This document shows positions 32,629 through 43,917 of a stretch of 64,000 nucleotides of DNA, piece after piece. A model generated the notes under the pieces. That model worked only from the letters and a program-made list of their open reading frames with translations. It searched no databases and was not told the DNA's origin. The position numbers were made by a program, and so were the translations under genes. Source of the stretch: Edaphochlamys debaryana. Its lineage: Eukaryota; Chlorophyta; Chlorophyceae; Chlamydomonadales. The DNA lies in the NCBI GenBank assembly GCA_016858145.1, contig JAEHOE010000046.1, forward strand, positions 248,001 to 312,000, read 5' to 3'. Positions within the stretch are counted from its first letter, which is position 1, and the number at the start of each line of letters is the position of its first letter.

Positions 32629-34565
32629 CCCCTGACCTGGAGGCCTGGAGTGACCTGGAGGGAGGAGGGCAGTTTGGAGGGGCGGCACCCTGCTGCAAGG
32701 GAGGGAAGGGGTGGAACCCTCTTCGCCTCCACAGCGCGGCTCCTGGCCACGTCTTTCTAGTTGCTTTCCTGCGGCAACTCAGAGGCGGCGGGCGAAGGTG
32801 GCGAGGTGGCGGACGACGCCCCAACCTCCCCAGCGTTGTGGGCAGGAGTGCAAAGCAGAGCACTGCATGTCATTCTGGTTGGAGTGAGGCAGTCTGTACA
32901 TAGAGCGTGGCGGCGGGGGCATGCGGCCATTCGGTCGCCTTCAAGGGGGTGTTTCTCCTGGTGTCCAGGCAGGTCGCAGACGCTCCATGTGGATAGTGAG
33001 TGCAGTGAGCGAACAGGAAAGAGGGAACCCAACAAACTCAAACCTCATGGCACAGTGGTCAGTAGGTGGTTGCTGTTCAGGATGGCGTCGATGGGGCAGT
33101 CGAAACGGGCCCTTGAAACGGGCAAATCATCCTCGCGCATTCCCACACCCTGGCTGGCGTATGTGGGTGGCTAGCTGTAGGCTAGCCGGTCAGATGGGGA
33201 GGGGGGCTCATGCGTGGGAACGGACGTGATCGAACGGTTGTAACGGCTTCTCAAGTCCCAACGGCCAGGCGGTTCTGGCAGGGGGGGGGTAGGAATGATG
33301 TAAAAGTACCCCATGCCTCCTTTGGAAAGCGCTTGGCCAAAGGAGCCTGAATCCGCTTTCAGAATTAAAATCGAGGCTTTTATTGCAAAGATCTGGGCCC
33401 CCCAAGTTCAGGGTGGGTGGGTGGGTCGGGGGGTCCGGGAACTTTTGTCAAGGGGGGCCCAGGAACTTTCGTCACGGCGGGCAGGACCCCTTCCGCCGGC
33501 TCCTGCGCTCTTCCAAGGGTCCATCAGGCGTGTATTGACAAGGTCTGAGCTCTGGGTATGCCTGAGCACCACGTACAGCGGTCGGGAGGTGGGTCCAGGC
33601 CGGGCATGACCCGACATGTCGGCATGCCAGCGTTGCGGCACACGTGGAGGGCCATCCCCACCACCTCCTGTTGTGTGATACACAGCCACTTTGTCACACA
33701 AGGAGCCAGAAGCACTAAGTGCTACGGTGGCAGGTGCGGCAGGACCCTCTCTGTGGGTCAATGGACGCGGCCATGGTCATTGCACAGACCCCGAGCTGGC
33801 ATTCGCCCCAGGACGGCTTGCAAGACGGTAGCTAAGGTGGAGAGCAGTCCGTAGATGCAGGAATGAAGGAGGTTGCCGTATGTTTCGCGCATGTACAATG
33901 CTCTACTACGTCGTACGGCATGGGTGGGTGGGTGGGTCAGGGGGGTCCGGAACTTTTGCGGCATGGGGTGCGAAACTTTTGTCCCTACCCCCCCCCCTGG
34001 TTCTGGCCCTCAGGGCGCCAGGGATTCGGGGGAGTCAGTGCTCCTCACTTCTTCAGTTCAAGTGCCAACAGCCAGAGGGACAGAGCATCAGCGCTCATGA
34101 TTACATCGAGCAGTCAGGGGAAGGGGAGTCCTCTTGACACTTGACTCTGGCAGTCCCACCCTGCCAGGCTGCCACCTGCCGACCTCTCCAACCATGACGA
34201 CTTCAACAGCCACAACGGTTGACCTGAGCGGCGCGGCCGCCGGGACCAGGGACCACGCTCTTGCATGGCCGCCGCCATTCCATTCCCGCCAGCCATTACT
34301 CCATTGCCAGTTAGCCACCGCAGACCGCTCCTGCCGATGCCGCAGCCCCACAACCTCCCCATGAGGCTCTCCGCGAAGTTGTCCTCGTCGTAGCCCCACA
34401 ACCTCTAGCCTCTAACTCGTCACCGCCCCGGTCCGACCCACAGCCGCGCCATATCCCCAGGCTCCAGCAACCCCCCCTCCCCGCCCCAGCCCCGTCACCT
34501 TCAGCCCCCTCACCCCCACCCCAAACCCACCCCACCCCACCCCCCACGCCACCCCCAGGCCCCCC
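32629..34565. other. Intergenic; one duplicated ~65-bp segment
   Basis: Convergent intergenic region between the 5-alpha-reductase (+) and the YeeZ-like gene (-). A block with GGGTGGGTGG...GGGGTCCGG.AACTTTTG occurs at 33411-33475 and again at 33921-33983; each copy itself contains two AACTTT(T)G half-units. No convincing exons. A poly-C/A-rich stretch (34500-34560) precedes the minus-strand stop codon. Confidence 0.5.
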
Positions 34566-37429
34566 TCACAGCAGCGCCAGGTCCCCCGGCTCCAGCGGCC
34601 ACGTGGCCCCCCCATGCAGCGCCGCCAGCCCCTCCCGGTAGCTGGGGTAGCGCAGCTCCACCCCCAGATCCGAGCGGATCAGGCCGTTGCGCACTCGCTT
34701 CTCATCCAGGTCGCCCCGCCGGCCCCCGCCCCGCCGGCCCCCGGCCTCACCGCCCGTGGCCCCGCCCTCGCCGCCCGCGGCCCCGTCGCCCCCCGTGCCT
34801 CCGTCCGCCCCGCTCCTGCTCTCGCTCCCGCCTTCGCGTTGCGTGCTGCGTGCTGCCTCGGGGTCCGCCTCCGAGCCCGGGGGAGCCTGGCCCGGGCTCT
34901 GGCTCTGGCCGCCGCCCACGAGCGTCCTTGCGAAGGTCATGACCTCAGACCTGGCGGGAACAGGGCCGGGGCGGGAGGAGATGTTGCAGCCCAGGAGGCC
35001 AGGATGGAGGCTGTTCAGCTTACTTTGGCTTCCTTGGTTGTTCCCCCCCCCCCTGGGTGCGGGGCCGTCATCCACTGCGTTCCTCCTCCAGGCCCCGCCC
35101 CCACCCCCTCATAGCCCCTTCTTCCCTTCCCCCCCACCTGGGCGCCGGGTCGTCGTCCACCACGTTGTACACCGCCCCCGGCCGCGGCCGCCCCATGCTG
35201 GCCGCCACCACGGCGCATATGTCCCCCACGTGGCACCGCGCGGTGTAGCGCTGGCGGCCGCGGCGCTGCTGAGAGGCGGAGGGGGCCTGAACGCAAGGCG
35301 GGAGGGAAGTGGGCGGGGCCGTGGGGCCGCAGGCAGGAAGCGCGGTGAAGGGGATGGGGGCTTGGGGCGAAGAGATGGAGAGCTAGGGGGTGGTGGCAAT
35401 GGTGGAGGCACCTGTTGCACCGCTTGTCACGCACCTCCTGCAGGAGTGGAGGGAGGGGTGTTGATGGTGTTTGCACTCACCTCCTGTGTCAGGGAGTCCA
35501 GCGCACTGCGCCCCGGTCCGTAGATGCCTGCGGTGCAGGGGCAATTCAGCGGGGGGCGTGTGCGGCAGCCCTTGTGCCAGCTGCCGATCTACGGAATGGA
35601 ACAGACGCCAGCGGAGCAGCACCCGCTCTCCTGACAGCCGAGCGGGGGGTGACGCCCCAGCAGAAAGCAAGGTCCCTGCGTCCTTCTTTTCAGCGGGCTG
35701 TAAGCGCCCCCCGAGCATGGCGCGGCTCTACCCGCCCCACCCCTGCCCAACCTCGGTTGCCCCCGCACCTCCCAGCCGGAACACGTGCACCGGCAGCCCG
35801 TGGCTGGCGCCCAGCCCCTGCCAGGCCGCCTCCGCCTCCTGCCGCACGATGGCCCGCTGGCTGGTCTGGCGGCAGGGGGAGCTGCAGGCGTGTGGTGGTG
35901 GGGAGAAGGAGGGGGCAGGGGGTGGGATGAGGGCGGGGCGGGTCGCCATAGATGGCACGGGAAGGGGCAGGGTGCAAGCGAGGATATGGAGGGATGTATA
36001 TGGGTGGGTGAGTGGGGAGTAAGGACAAAGGGACGGGGGCGGGGAGGCGATTCGATGCAGCCATGCCCATGCATGGCGCGAGCGCAGGGTCCCACACGCC
36101 ACGCAACGCACCTCTCGTCCACCCACTCGCCCTGCCAGTCGCCGTACACGCCTGCGGAGCGCACGGGAATGCGAGGGGTCTGCGCCGTGCAGCTCCTCCA
36201 ACCGGAGCATGCTGCAACCTGCTCTCAACACACGTGTCCCCCCCCCCAGATGCACCGTGCCCATGGACGCATGCACCCATGCACCCGTGATCCGGCTCCG
36301 CTCCCCCTATCAGCTCCTCCATGCCCAACTCCGCCCTTGCTCCGCCCGTCCGCCACGCCCTGACCAGCAGATGCCCACCCCCGTGCTCTTATGCATGTGT
36401 CACGTGCTGGAGCGCCCAATGGTGCCACACGCCCTCCCACGGCCCACCCGTGCTGCTGAGGTACCCGAACCAGCGGATGCGCCCCGCCGCCGCCAGCGGA
36501 CGCAGCAGAGCCTTCTGAGCCGACAGAGCCTGCAGGTCCGAGCGGCCGGGGGAGGGTCAGCGGTTCAAGCAAGTCTCTAGTTAAGGGACAGGTTGCTGAC
36601 CCAAGGCCCGCGGGGTTGGGGCTGTGACAAGGCTTGCTGCCGCTTCAGGACCCCATGACATTTGGTCAGCGAGCCGTGCAGGGGTTGGGCGCGGGTGCAA
36701 TCCGGGCGCTGTAGGCAGCCCCTTGCGGGGTCGCGCGCTGCGACACCCGCTCCTACCGGATCGTACAACGCCAGTCCCATGGGCGGTACCGAGCTGAGGA
36801 CGTAGGGGCTGGCCTCCAGAGCAGCCTGCAGCTCGGGGCTGGGGGGGCAGGTGGGGTGGCGGGGGGAAGGGAAGGCAAGGAAGGGCCTGGGAAGGGGAAC
36901 ACAAGTTGAGGTTTGAGGGGCAGGGGCCCCCCGGGGCCTTCCCCGACATCTGGGGGGCCGGGTGGGAGCATGTTTGATGACTGGGGGGCACTGGCTGGGA
37001 CGCACCTGAGGGGAACGCCCCTCGCGGGGTCATAGCAGCCGACCTGCCATCCCTTGGCACGCATGCCGTCCACCCGCGCCGGCGTCCGACATGTGCCGCT
37101 GACCGCCCTGAGGCGTAAAGAGCGATGCAGGCATATTCATTAGCTCCTGCCCGTAGATTGTGCGAACGATCAGGTCGTCGCTCGTCGCAGTGGCATCCGC
37201 ACCAGTTTTCTGCCGCGAGCCAGTTCCCGAGCGCGACGCTCGTGTATCCGAGCCCAAAGATGAAGATGCTTTTTGTCGCTCTGGGCTCGGGTGCCGAGGA
37301 TGCAAACACGCTGACTACCCGAGGTCGATGCCGTGATGCTGGGGACACTACAGCGTGCCCCGGGCGGGGCCGCAAACGTTGTGTGGCAGAAGGCATCGCC
37401 ATGGGGGCACAAGGGGCAAGCAGCTTCAT
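34566..37429 (-). CDS. YeeZ-like NAD(P)-binding Rossmann (atypical SDR) protein, plastid-targeted
   Basis: Exons (descending): 37429-37203, 37098-37006, 36838-36757, 36529-36448, 36151-36112, 35881-35769, 35527-35481, 35286-35138, 34950-34566, summing to 406 codons (405 aa). The first ~50 residues are a Ser/Arg/Pro-rich plastid-type transit peptide. The dinucleotide-binding start follows: KSIFIFGLGYTSVALGNWL, then GTCRTPARVDGMRAKGW. Later hallmarks of the bacterial YeeZ/extended-SDR family are YLSSTGVYGDWQGEWVDE, PVHVFRLGGIYGPGRSALDS, VGDICAVVAASMGRPRPGAV and NVVDDDPAPRSEV. A 45-residue Gly/Ala/Arg-rich insert precedes the C-terminal block (DEKRVRNGLIRSDLGVELRY PSYREGL). Substrate is unknown; the family includes nucleotide-sugar epimerase-like proteins. 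Confidence 0.88.
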
Positions 37430-37764
37430 TCACGCAAGAAGGAGGGGCAAGGGTCCATCATATGTGTTCGTGTCCGGCAAGTACGATTGCACAGGACACA
37501 TAGTGACATCCAGTTCAGTCCGACCTCTCACCTGCAATACCCAGCCTACAGCCTCATCACACGCAATTCTGTCGCTGCTCCCCTGCCTGCCTTCTGTGAT
37601 ACCGCCAACCCACGCCACGTCGAATCACACGGCCCTCACAATTCCTGTCCGGCCTTAGTTCCTCCGTCCTCCAAGGCTTCTAGCGCCTGAAGCAAATGCT
37701 GCCAAAACCCGGTGAACGGCCCTACATTTCTGGCCTATCGCCCCGCGATCCTATAATGCTCAGC
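37430..37764. promoter_or_regulatory. Short tandem intergenic region, promoter of the YeeZ-like gene
   Basis: 335 bp between the YeeZ-like start codon and the stop codon of the upstream minus-strand gene. Visibly less GC-rich than the coding DNA. No individual motif can be assigned. Confidence 0.4.
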
Positions 37765-40674
37765 TCACGTGGCCTTGGCAGCGCCCGCCCCTAGGTGCTC
37801 CAGCAGAGCAATCGAGTCTGCTGCGGTCAGCCCAGAGCCGCCTGCGGCGGCGGCCGCATCCGAACCGGCGCCCGCGTCCGTCGGTAGCGGCTGCAGAGGG
37901 CAGCGCACGGTCAGAGGGCAGTGCATTATGAAGTGTATGTCGCGGGGAAAGCGGTAGCCGGCACGGTGGGCCGAGGGCGTTGCACGCGACAGGGGCAGGG
38001 GCGGGCCCGGGACTCGGGGGATGGAGGTAGGGGCCGCTGAGGCCTAGAGCCAACGCAAGGCTGCTCAGCGCACGGGTCTTGGCACACTCACCTGCACCGC
38101 TGTGAGGTTGAATGCGTAGGTGTTGTCGAGCCAGCGCGTGGTGACTGCGGGTGGAGCGGGGCGGGGCACGTGGGGGCGGTGAGAGCACATGGCACTCTCC
38201 CGCAGCCCCGCCGCTACAGCACTCCACTCCCCCTGCCATCCAAGCACGAAGATGCATCAGGAGGGGACTCCTCGGGAGCGACCCCGGCAACGGCAGCTGG
38301 CAAGCGAACGCAGCACAGTCCGCGACAAACTTTTACGCTGAGCCCCCGGCGCGTAGCGCCTGGCGCGGAGCGCCAGCCGGGGGGCTCAGCCCTCGTTTTC
38401 CGCCCCCGTGGGGGCGCCCCGCTTGTTGGATCTTACGGGGCTAGCCCTCACGCAATCAGGTGAGTCCCTCTGTACTGTTACACCCAAAGCACCGGGGGCA
38501 CCATCCAGGCAAGGGGATGTATTAGGGACTTGGAGCGACCTCAGCGACGGCAGGTTGGACGCTGGGCGACGCCCGGGTCTGGGGCCATGCAATCGCGCCT
38601 TTCGCAACTTCCGGGGTTGGCATATTGTTGTACTGCTACACCCAAAGCACGGGGCCCATGGCCCCTCCGCTCCCTGCGAGGCTTACTCTTATCGCTAGTC
38701 GCGGTGTGAAAGGGCTCGAAGGGGTAGTTGGGCTCCGCGCTCAAGTCCTCCACCTGAGTGATGAGGGGGCCGGGGAAGAGCGTGGGGGTGGGGCCGGGGC
38801 GGGGGCCGGTGCGGGGGCCGGTGTGGGGGCCAGGATGAGGACGGGGGCGAGCGTGGGGGTAGGGCCAGGCCATGCTTGTAGCGACTGGGCAGGGCGTGCT
38901 CGGAGGAGGGCCTCGCATAACCGGCCCTTGTGACCAGCACCCCTCCCCGACAGGCACAGCCACAGGGCTGCCCTCGGCGCAGCCCTCCAAAGCGCCCACG
39001 CCCCCCACCTCGCCCCAGATGGTGTGGCTGTGCCCCCACTCGGGGTGGTCAGCGGTGGCAATGAAGAACTCCTTGCAGTTGGGGATGGTGCAGGCGTGCC
39101 CCTTCCTGCGGGGGCGGAGACAACAAGGGCGGCGACCGGGAGGGGTCAGGTTGCGCGTGAGGTGCCGCGATCACCAATGACAAACGGGTGGTTGCGCCCA
39201 CAAAATGTCTGTTACGATAGTCATGGGGCGCCCGTCCACTCCCTCCACCCCAAGCGCCTCACTTGACGCTGACTTCGGCCTTGTTCTCAAAGGGCGGCTG
39301 CCGAGCCAGGTCCGTCAGGCTGCCCTGCAGCAGGGCGTACGGCGGCCCCCAGTATCCGTTGACGCTCCAGTTCTGGGGGGACAAGACGGGGCGGGGCGGG
39401 GGGCCACGCAGAAAAGGGTTCGAGGGCCTGGGGTTGAGGCGGTTTACGTCGGGGTGAAGACACGGGGCGGCGCGCAGGCAGCTCCAAGCTGCAAGCGGCA
39501 AAGCCAGGACGGCTCAGCGCCGGCTACAAGGCTGATGCCCCAAGCCTCCTCGCGCCTTTCCCAGGCCCTGCGCCCCACCCCACCGAGGGCACTGGCTCGT
39601 GGCGGTAGAACTTGCAGTTGGGGCAGCTGCCCTTCATGGCCAGCTGCCACACCTGTGTGAATGGGTCGGGGGGAGGGCGAAGGGGCGGTGAGGGAGCACT
39701 GCGTTCAGCCGGGCAACGTCGTGCGAGAGCCCCCGTGTCATGCTCAGCACGCAAGCCGGCGTGATGTGGCACAGCTCCGCGTGCGGCCCTCAGGGAGAGA
39801 CGCAGTCCCTTGTACTGGGCTCTCAGAGACGTGTGGGGCACGCTGCCCTACCGCGCCGAAACGCTGCCCTCTCAGGCCCCGATGGCTCCGTGCGTGCAGC
39901 ATCCAGCCCGAGCAGAAGCTGCCTGGCGCCCTCCTAATTAGCACGGCTCTGGCGGCACGCAGCCCAAGCCCAAGCCCTCTGTTCCGGTGGTCCTGCCCGG
40001 AGACTCAGCCCCGGGCGCCCCTCCCACCAGCAGGCACGTGTCGGGCGCTAGGTCAGGGCGGAGCTTTATGATGAACTGGGGGACATGGGTTTCAGCACAG
40101 AGATGGGGGGCGGGCGGGCGTTGTGTGCTGAACTGCTGATACTGGTTTGGCTTTCTGGGACCAATTGGGGATGCAACGTGGGGTCTGGAAGGGCCCTGGC
40201 TGGCGCCAGCCGACGGCAGCCAAATCGTGTCAAGCCCCCCACCTCGCCATAGCCACTGGAGATTTTGACCTTGAAGTCAGTGGTCTTTGTCTCGGCCACA
40301 TCACCTAGGGGCGGGGGGGGCGGGTGTCGGGCCAATGTCGGGGCCGGGAGAGGGGCCAGGGAGGTAGCAGAGAGCGTGTGCGTCCTCCTCTCAAGCCCCC
40401 TCAAGCTTAGCTCTCTCCACTTAGGTTTTGTAGTCAAGCCGAGACCGCCATGAGAGGGACGCCCCACCCGATAGCGCGGATTCACGGGAGGCAGGGGGGG
40501 CACGAGGGCCGGGATGCCGTGGTCCGCCCCAACCCGGGCTACCGAGCGCATCCGCTCACGTGTATCCTTTTCCCGGTATCCAATGAAAGCTCCGTTGCGA
40601 GCTGAGCCACTCGCTGAAGACCATAGCGATGCAGCGACGAGCGCGCAAGCGAGTACCGTCCAAGCGCGAAGCAT
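37765..40674 (-). CDS. Secreted cyclophilin-like (PPIase fold) protein
   Basis: Exons (descending): 40674-40560, 40304-40243, 40075-40028, 39652-39584, 39372-39263, 39105-39009, 38753-38687, 38144-38092, 37890-37765, summing to 249 codons (248 aa). Start ATG 40674 opens a signal peptide (MLRAWTVLACALVAASLWSS). The cyclophilin-type order follows: FKVKISSGYGEFIIKLRPDL, then VWQLAMKGSCPNCKFYRHEP, WGPPYALLQGSLTDL, ACTIPNCKEFFIATADHPEW and GHSHTIWGEV. The usual catalytic Arg region (FHR..pgF..QGGD) reads YRHEPVPS, so isomerase activity is doubtful. Two CxxC-like Cys pairs (CPNC, IPNC) suggest structural disulfides or metal. It probably acts in the secretory pathway or outside the cell. Confidence 0.78.
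38338..38385. repeat. 48-bp hairpin-forming repeat, copy 2 (inverted relative to 17120-17167)
   Basis: Complement of 17120-17167, located in an intron of the cyclophilin-like gene. Immediately downstream, a short module with (T)ACACCCAAAGCAC occurs twice (about 38478-38492 and 38638-38652). Confidence 0.85.
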
Positions 40675-41384
40675 CGCCCTTTGCCCCAACAGTTTTCGAG
40701 CCGTTTTAGTGCAGGTATGTCACCTCGCTTCGCGCTAGACACAGGAGGTTGCGCAGCGGTCGCGTCGCATGTCTCGAGAACAGGCAGGGCTACTGTTGAT
40801 GTGTGCTGAGGTGCTGCTAGCACATGTGCTGGGCGTTAAGCCGTGGTTGAGCGACGGACATGTTCCACACCAGCACGGTATCGTACCGATACACGCCCGA
40901 ACCCCCGGCCATCCCCCGCCGCAGCGCTCTCATCGCTTCATTGCTTCATCCTACACTTCTCCAACCAGGTTGCAGCAGCCAAACTCATGTCGCTTAAGTC
41001 TTAAGACAGATGCGGGGGGTCCATGCCCGCGTTCCTCAAGTTCAATCCCCGCTCGCACGCAGTTGAACTCCTCAACCCTACCGCATCGTAAGCTTCAACA
41101 GTACGCGCTTCTACTCTACTCTCAGCCTTGGCACCACTGGCACAACCCCAGTGGACTGCTCGCAGTGCGCAACATTCTGAAACCTTTCGCCCATACTAGG
41201 TAGCCTCGCCTAAATGTCTGCATGGTCTCGACCAGTCGTCGCCGCTTTCTCCCAACCCCACAGCATGCCCCCCCCCCCGCCCCCTACCCCATCGCTCTTT
41301 CTCTTTCCTGATTAAACTCGAGCTCCCCAGTAGGGTTGCCTCCAACATCGGCACTGGCCAGCTGACATCCTGATGGCGATTAGC
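40675..41384. other. Intergenic and promoter of the cyclophilin-like gene, nothing recognised
   Basis: About 700 bp of lower-GC DNA between two minus-strand genes. It includes the 3' flank of the ankyrin gene (a C run at 41269-41281) and the upstream region of the cyclophilin-like gene. No exon, tRNA or ordered repeat found. Confidence 0.4.
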
Positions 41385-43492
41385 TTACGCCCCCTTTAAC
41401 CCCCACGCCTCCGGCGCTGCCTCCGCCGCCGTCTGCCCCTGGCTGTCCTGAATGCTGATGTCAGCCCCTGCGGCCACAAGCAAGTCGTACACCTGCGGGG
41501 TGGGGGCGAGGGCGAGAGCGGGGCTGGCTGCAGAGTGTATCATGGCCTACGGAGTGAGGTGGCTGCCTTGGCCGTAGGCGGGCAAAGCTGACTGCTGACC
41601 CAGAGCTCCCGCCCTGCTGCCGCGCGCTCCTGTTTCATAATGCCCCCTTCCCCGCCCCGAGGTGCCGTTCACCCTCCTCTCCCGCCCAAGGTTGCGCGTG
41701 GTGGCCCCAACCCACATGCCCCTCGCGCCTCTCCCCAAACCGCCCCCAGACCTGCGCCGCCCATACCCCCAGCCCCTACCCCCCTCCGTAGGCATCCAGT
41801 CCGCGGTCCACGCTCACTGCCCAACCACCCTCGCCCCGCCGCCCCAGAGCTCCCTGCTCTGCCCCTTCTCCGCACCCCGCGACCGGCTGAGCTCCGCGCC
41901 TCTGCAACCCCCTCCCCGCCCCCTGTTCGGGCCCAGCCCATCGACCTCCCGGTGGGCCAGACCCAGTTGCAAACTGCCGTCACCCACCTCCCGGTGCGCC
42001 GTGACGGCTGCGTAGTGCAGCGGCGTCTGGCCATCCTCGTCCACCGCGTTGACGTCAGCACCCGCCCCCAGCAGCAGCCGGGCGACCTCTTCGCTGCCGC
42101 GATCGGCGGCAAAGTGGAGTGCCGTACAGCCCTGCTCGTCCCGCTCGTCCACCGGCGTGCCCGCCTCCAGCATGCGGCCCACGGCCTCCGCGTCCCCCTG
42201 CCCCGCGACCTCGTGCAGCGTCTCAGGGCCCTGCGTGTACCGGGAGGTAGGGAGCATGGGATTGCTGTAGGGTTGAGATGGGCTATACCGTACTGCCATT
42301 AAAGTTTCGCGGTTGATAAGTTCGAGGAGGGGTCATTTTAGGGGCTGGAAATAGCACCGTGTTCTTTAGGTTTCGTGCCGAACCGGCCACCGTTTGGCAA
42401 CTATGACACACAATTCGTGCCTCCCCGGGGGCCGCTCTCCCGCCCAGCTTAGTTCTCGTCTGCCAGCCTCTAAGCAGGCCCAGACCTTGCAAGCTTGTGC
42501 TCATCCCATGTGCACACAGAATCCACCCGGGTGCAGAGCAGGCCCGTGGAGAGGCTAAGGGGGGGGGGCACGGAATTAGTACCATGAAAACAATGTCGGT
42601 CACAAGCCGCCCCAAACCCCCCGGGTTTGCCACTACCAATTCTACAAACTTCTCTTCCCCCTCCTTCTCCTTCTCCTTCCCCTTCCCTCCCTCCCTCTCC
42701 CTCCCTCTCCCCCCCTCCTCTCCTTCCTCTTCCCTCCCTCCCTCTGCCCCCTTCTCCGGTCACCACTCCTTCCACATGAGGGACTTGCACAGAGGGCTGC
42801 TGCCGTTCCGTTGCATGGCGTCGTGCATCTTTGCTAAGGTGTAGAGTGGCACTAACATTCGTGGCTCGACCTTGCTTGGCACAGGCCCAAATTAGTTCGT
42901 GTCACAAATTCGTGCCCCGTCCACGAAATTTGGAACGCGAAACATTTTTGGCAGTACGGTAGAGGCATCTGGGCCGGGGCCACAGCAGGGCGTGCGGCCG
43001 GGGCTGGGCCCAGGGCTGAGAGGTCCTGGCCCACCTCCGCATCCTCGTCCTCCTCGGCCGCCGCAAGCGAGCTGAAGACCGGCCCCATCGTCCCGCCTCG
43101 CTTCGCTTGCGTGTCGCGAGAGCCGCCCTGGTTCCACTCTGGCGCGACCTCGCCGAGCAGCTGCGCGTAGCGCTGCATCGCATGCTCCTTACTCAAGTCC
43201 CCGAGCGCCTGCCACGCGTCCCTGCAGCACATGGATCGGGATCAACATGTGCAAGCCGTACCTGGCCTTGCGAGCGGTCTTACCATTTAGCGCGGCCAGC
43301 GACATCCCAAAACGCAGGTCGCCCGCCGCTGCACTTGCCGGCTGTCGCCTGCTTGTAGAGTCCATAGAACTGCAGCTTGAGCTTATCGGTGAAGCGCGCG
43401 TCCTTGGTCGTGACAGCTGAGGCTAGGAAGCTGGCAGCGGTGTTGAAGATGTCTTCCTCATCAGTGGCCACACCCTCTAGGACGTCGTCCAT
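41385..43492 (-). CDS. Acyl-CoA-binding protein with C-terminal ankyrin repeats (ACBD6-like)
   Basis: Binds long-chain acyl-CoA esters and uses ankyrin repeats for partner binding. Exons (descending): 43492-43284, 43221-42984 (donor tentative), 42230-41988, 41492-41385, summing to 266 codons (265 aa). The acyl-CoA-binding domain is residues ~15-95: FNTAASFLASAV, FTDKLKLQFYGLYKQATAGK, RPAFWDVAGRAKWDAWQAL, GDLSKEHAMQRYAQLL. Ligand-contact Tyr/Lys positions of the family are kept. A variable Ala/Glu/Asp linker follows. Then come three ankyrin repeats: ETLHEVAGQGDAEAVGRMLE, GCTALHFAADRGSEEVARLL, GQTPLHYAAVTAHREVYDLL. The last ends GADISIQDSQGQTAAEAA. No targeting signal seen. Architecture matches ACBD6 and plant ACBP1/2 without their membrane anchor. 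Confidence 0.93.
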
Positions 43493-43917
43493 GGCTCTCA
43501 CACGTTTGCATTCAAGTGGTGCTGAGAGGTTCGGGACTGGAGTTACGCGGGGCACAGAGGGAGGGTCAACACCAATTGATCCCGCCTGACGGCGGTGCAA
43601 CACCCATGCCGTCTCCATGTCCCTCGAACTGCCCCTAACTGCCCCGCGCGCCGCGCCGACCAGCGCCGACGGTGCTCCAGTACCCCTCACACGCACCCTC
43701 CAACACGATCCGGACAACCGCAGCACCAATACGCACGCCTGCCTAGGTCCGCCGTTTCCACGGGTCAGTCAGTCACTCCCACCACCAGAAGCCCTGCTCT
43801 CGCCTCTCCTGCCCCGAGTCTCCCCCTCCCAGCCGCACCCCTCTCCCGCCACCCCCCCACCCATCCCAACCAAAGCAACGCGCGCACGACACAAGCCCCC
43901 TCCCATCAGCCTCCACA

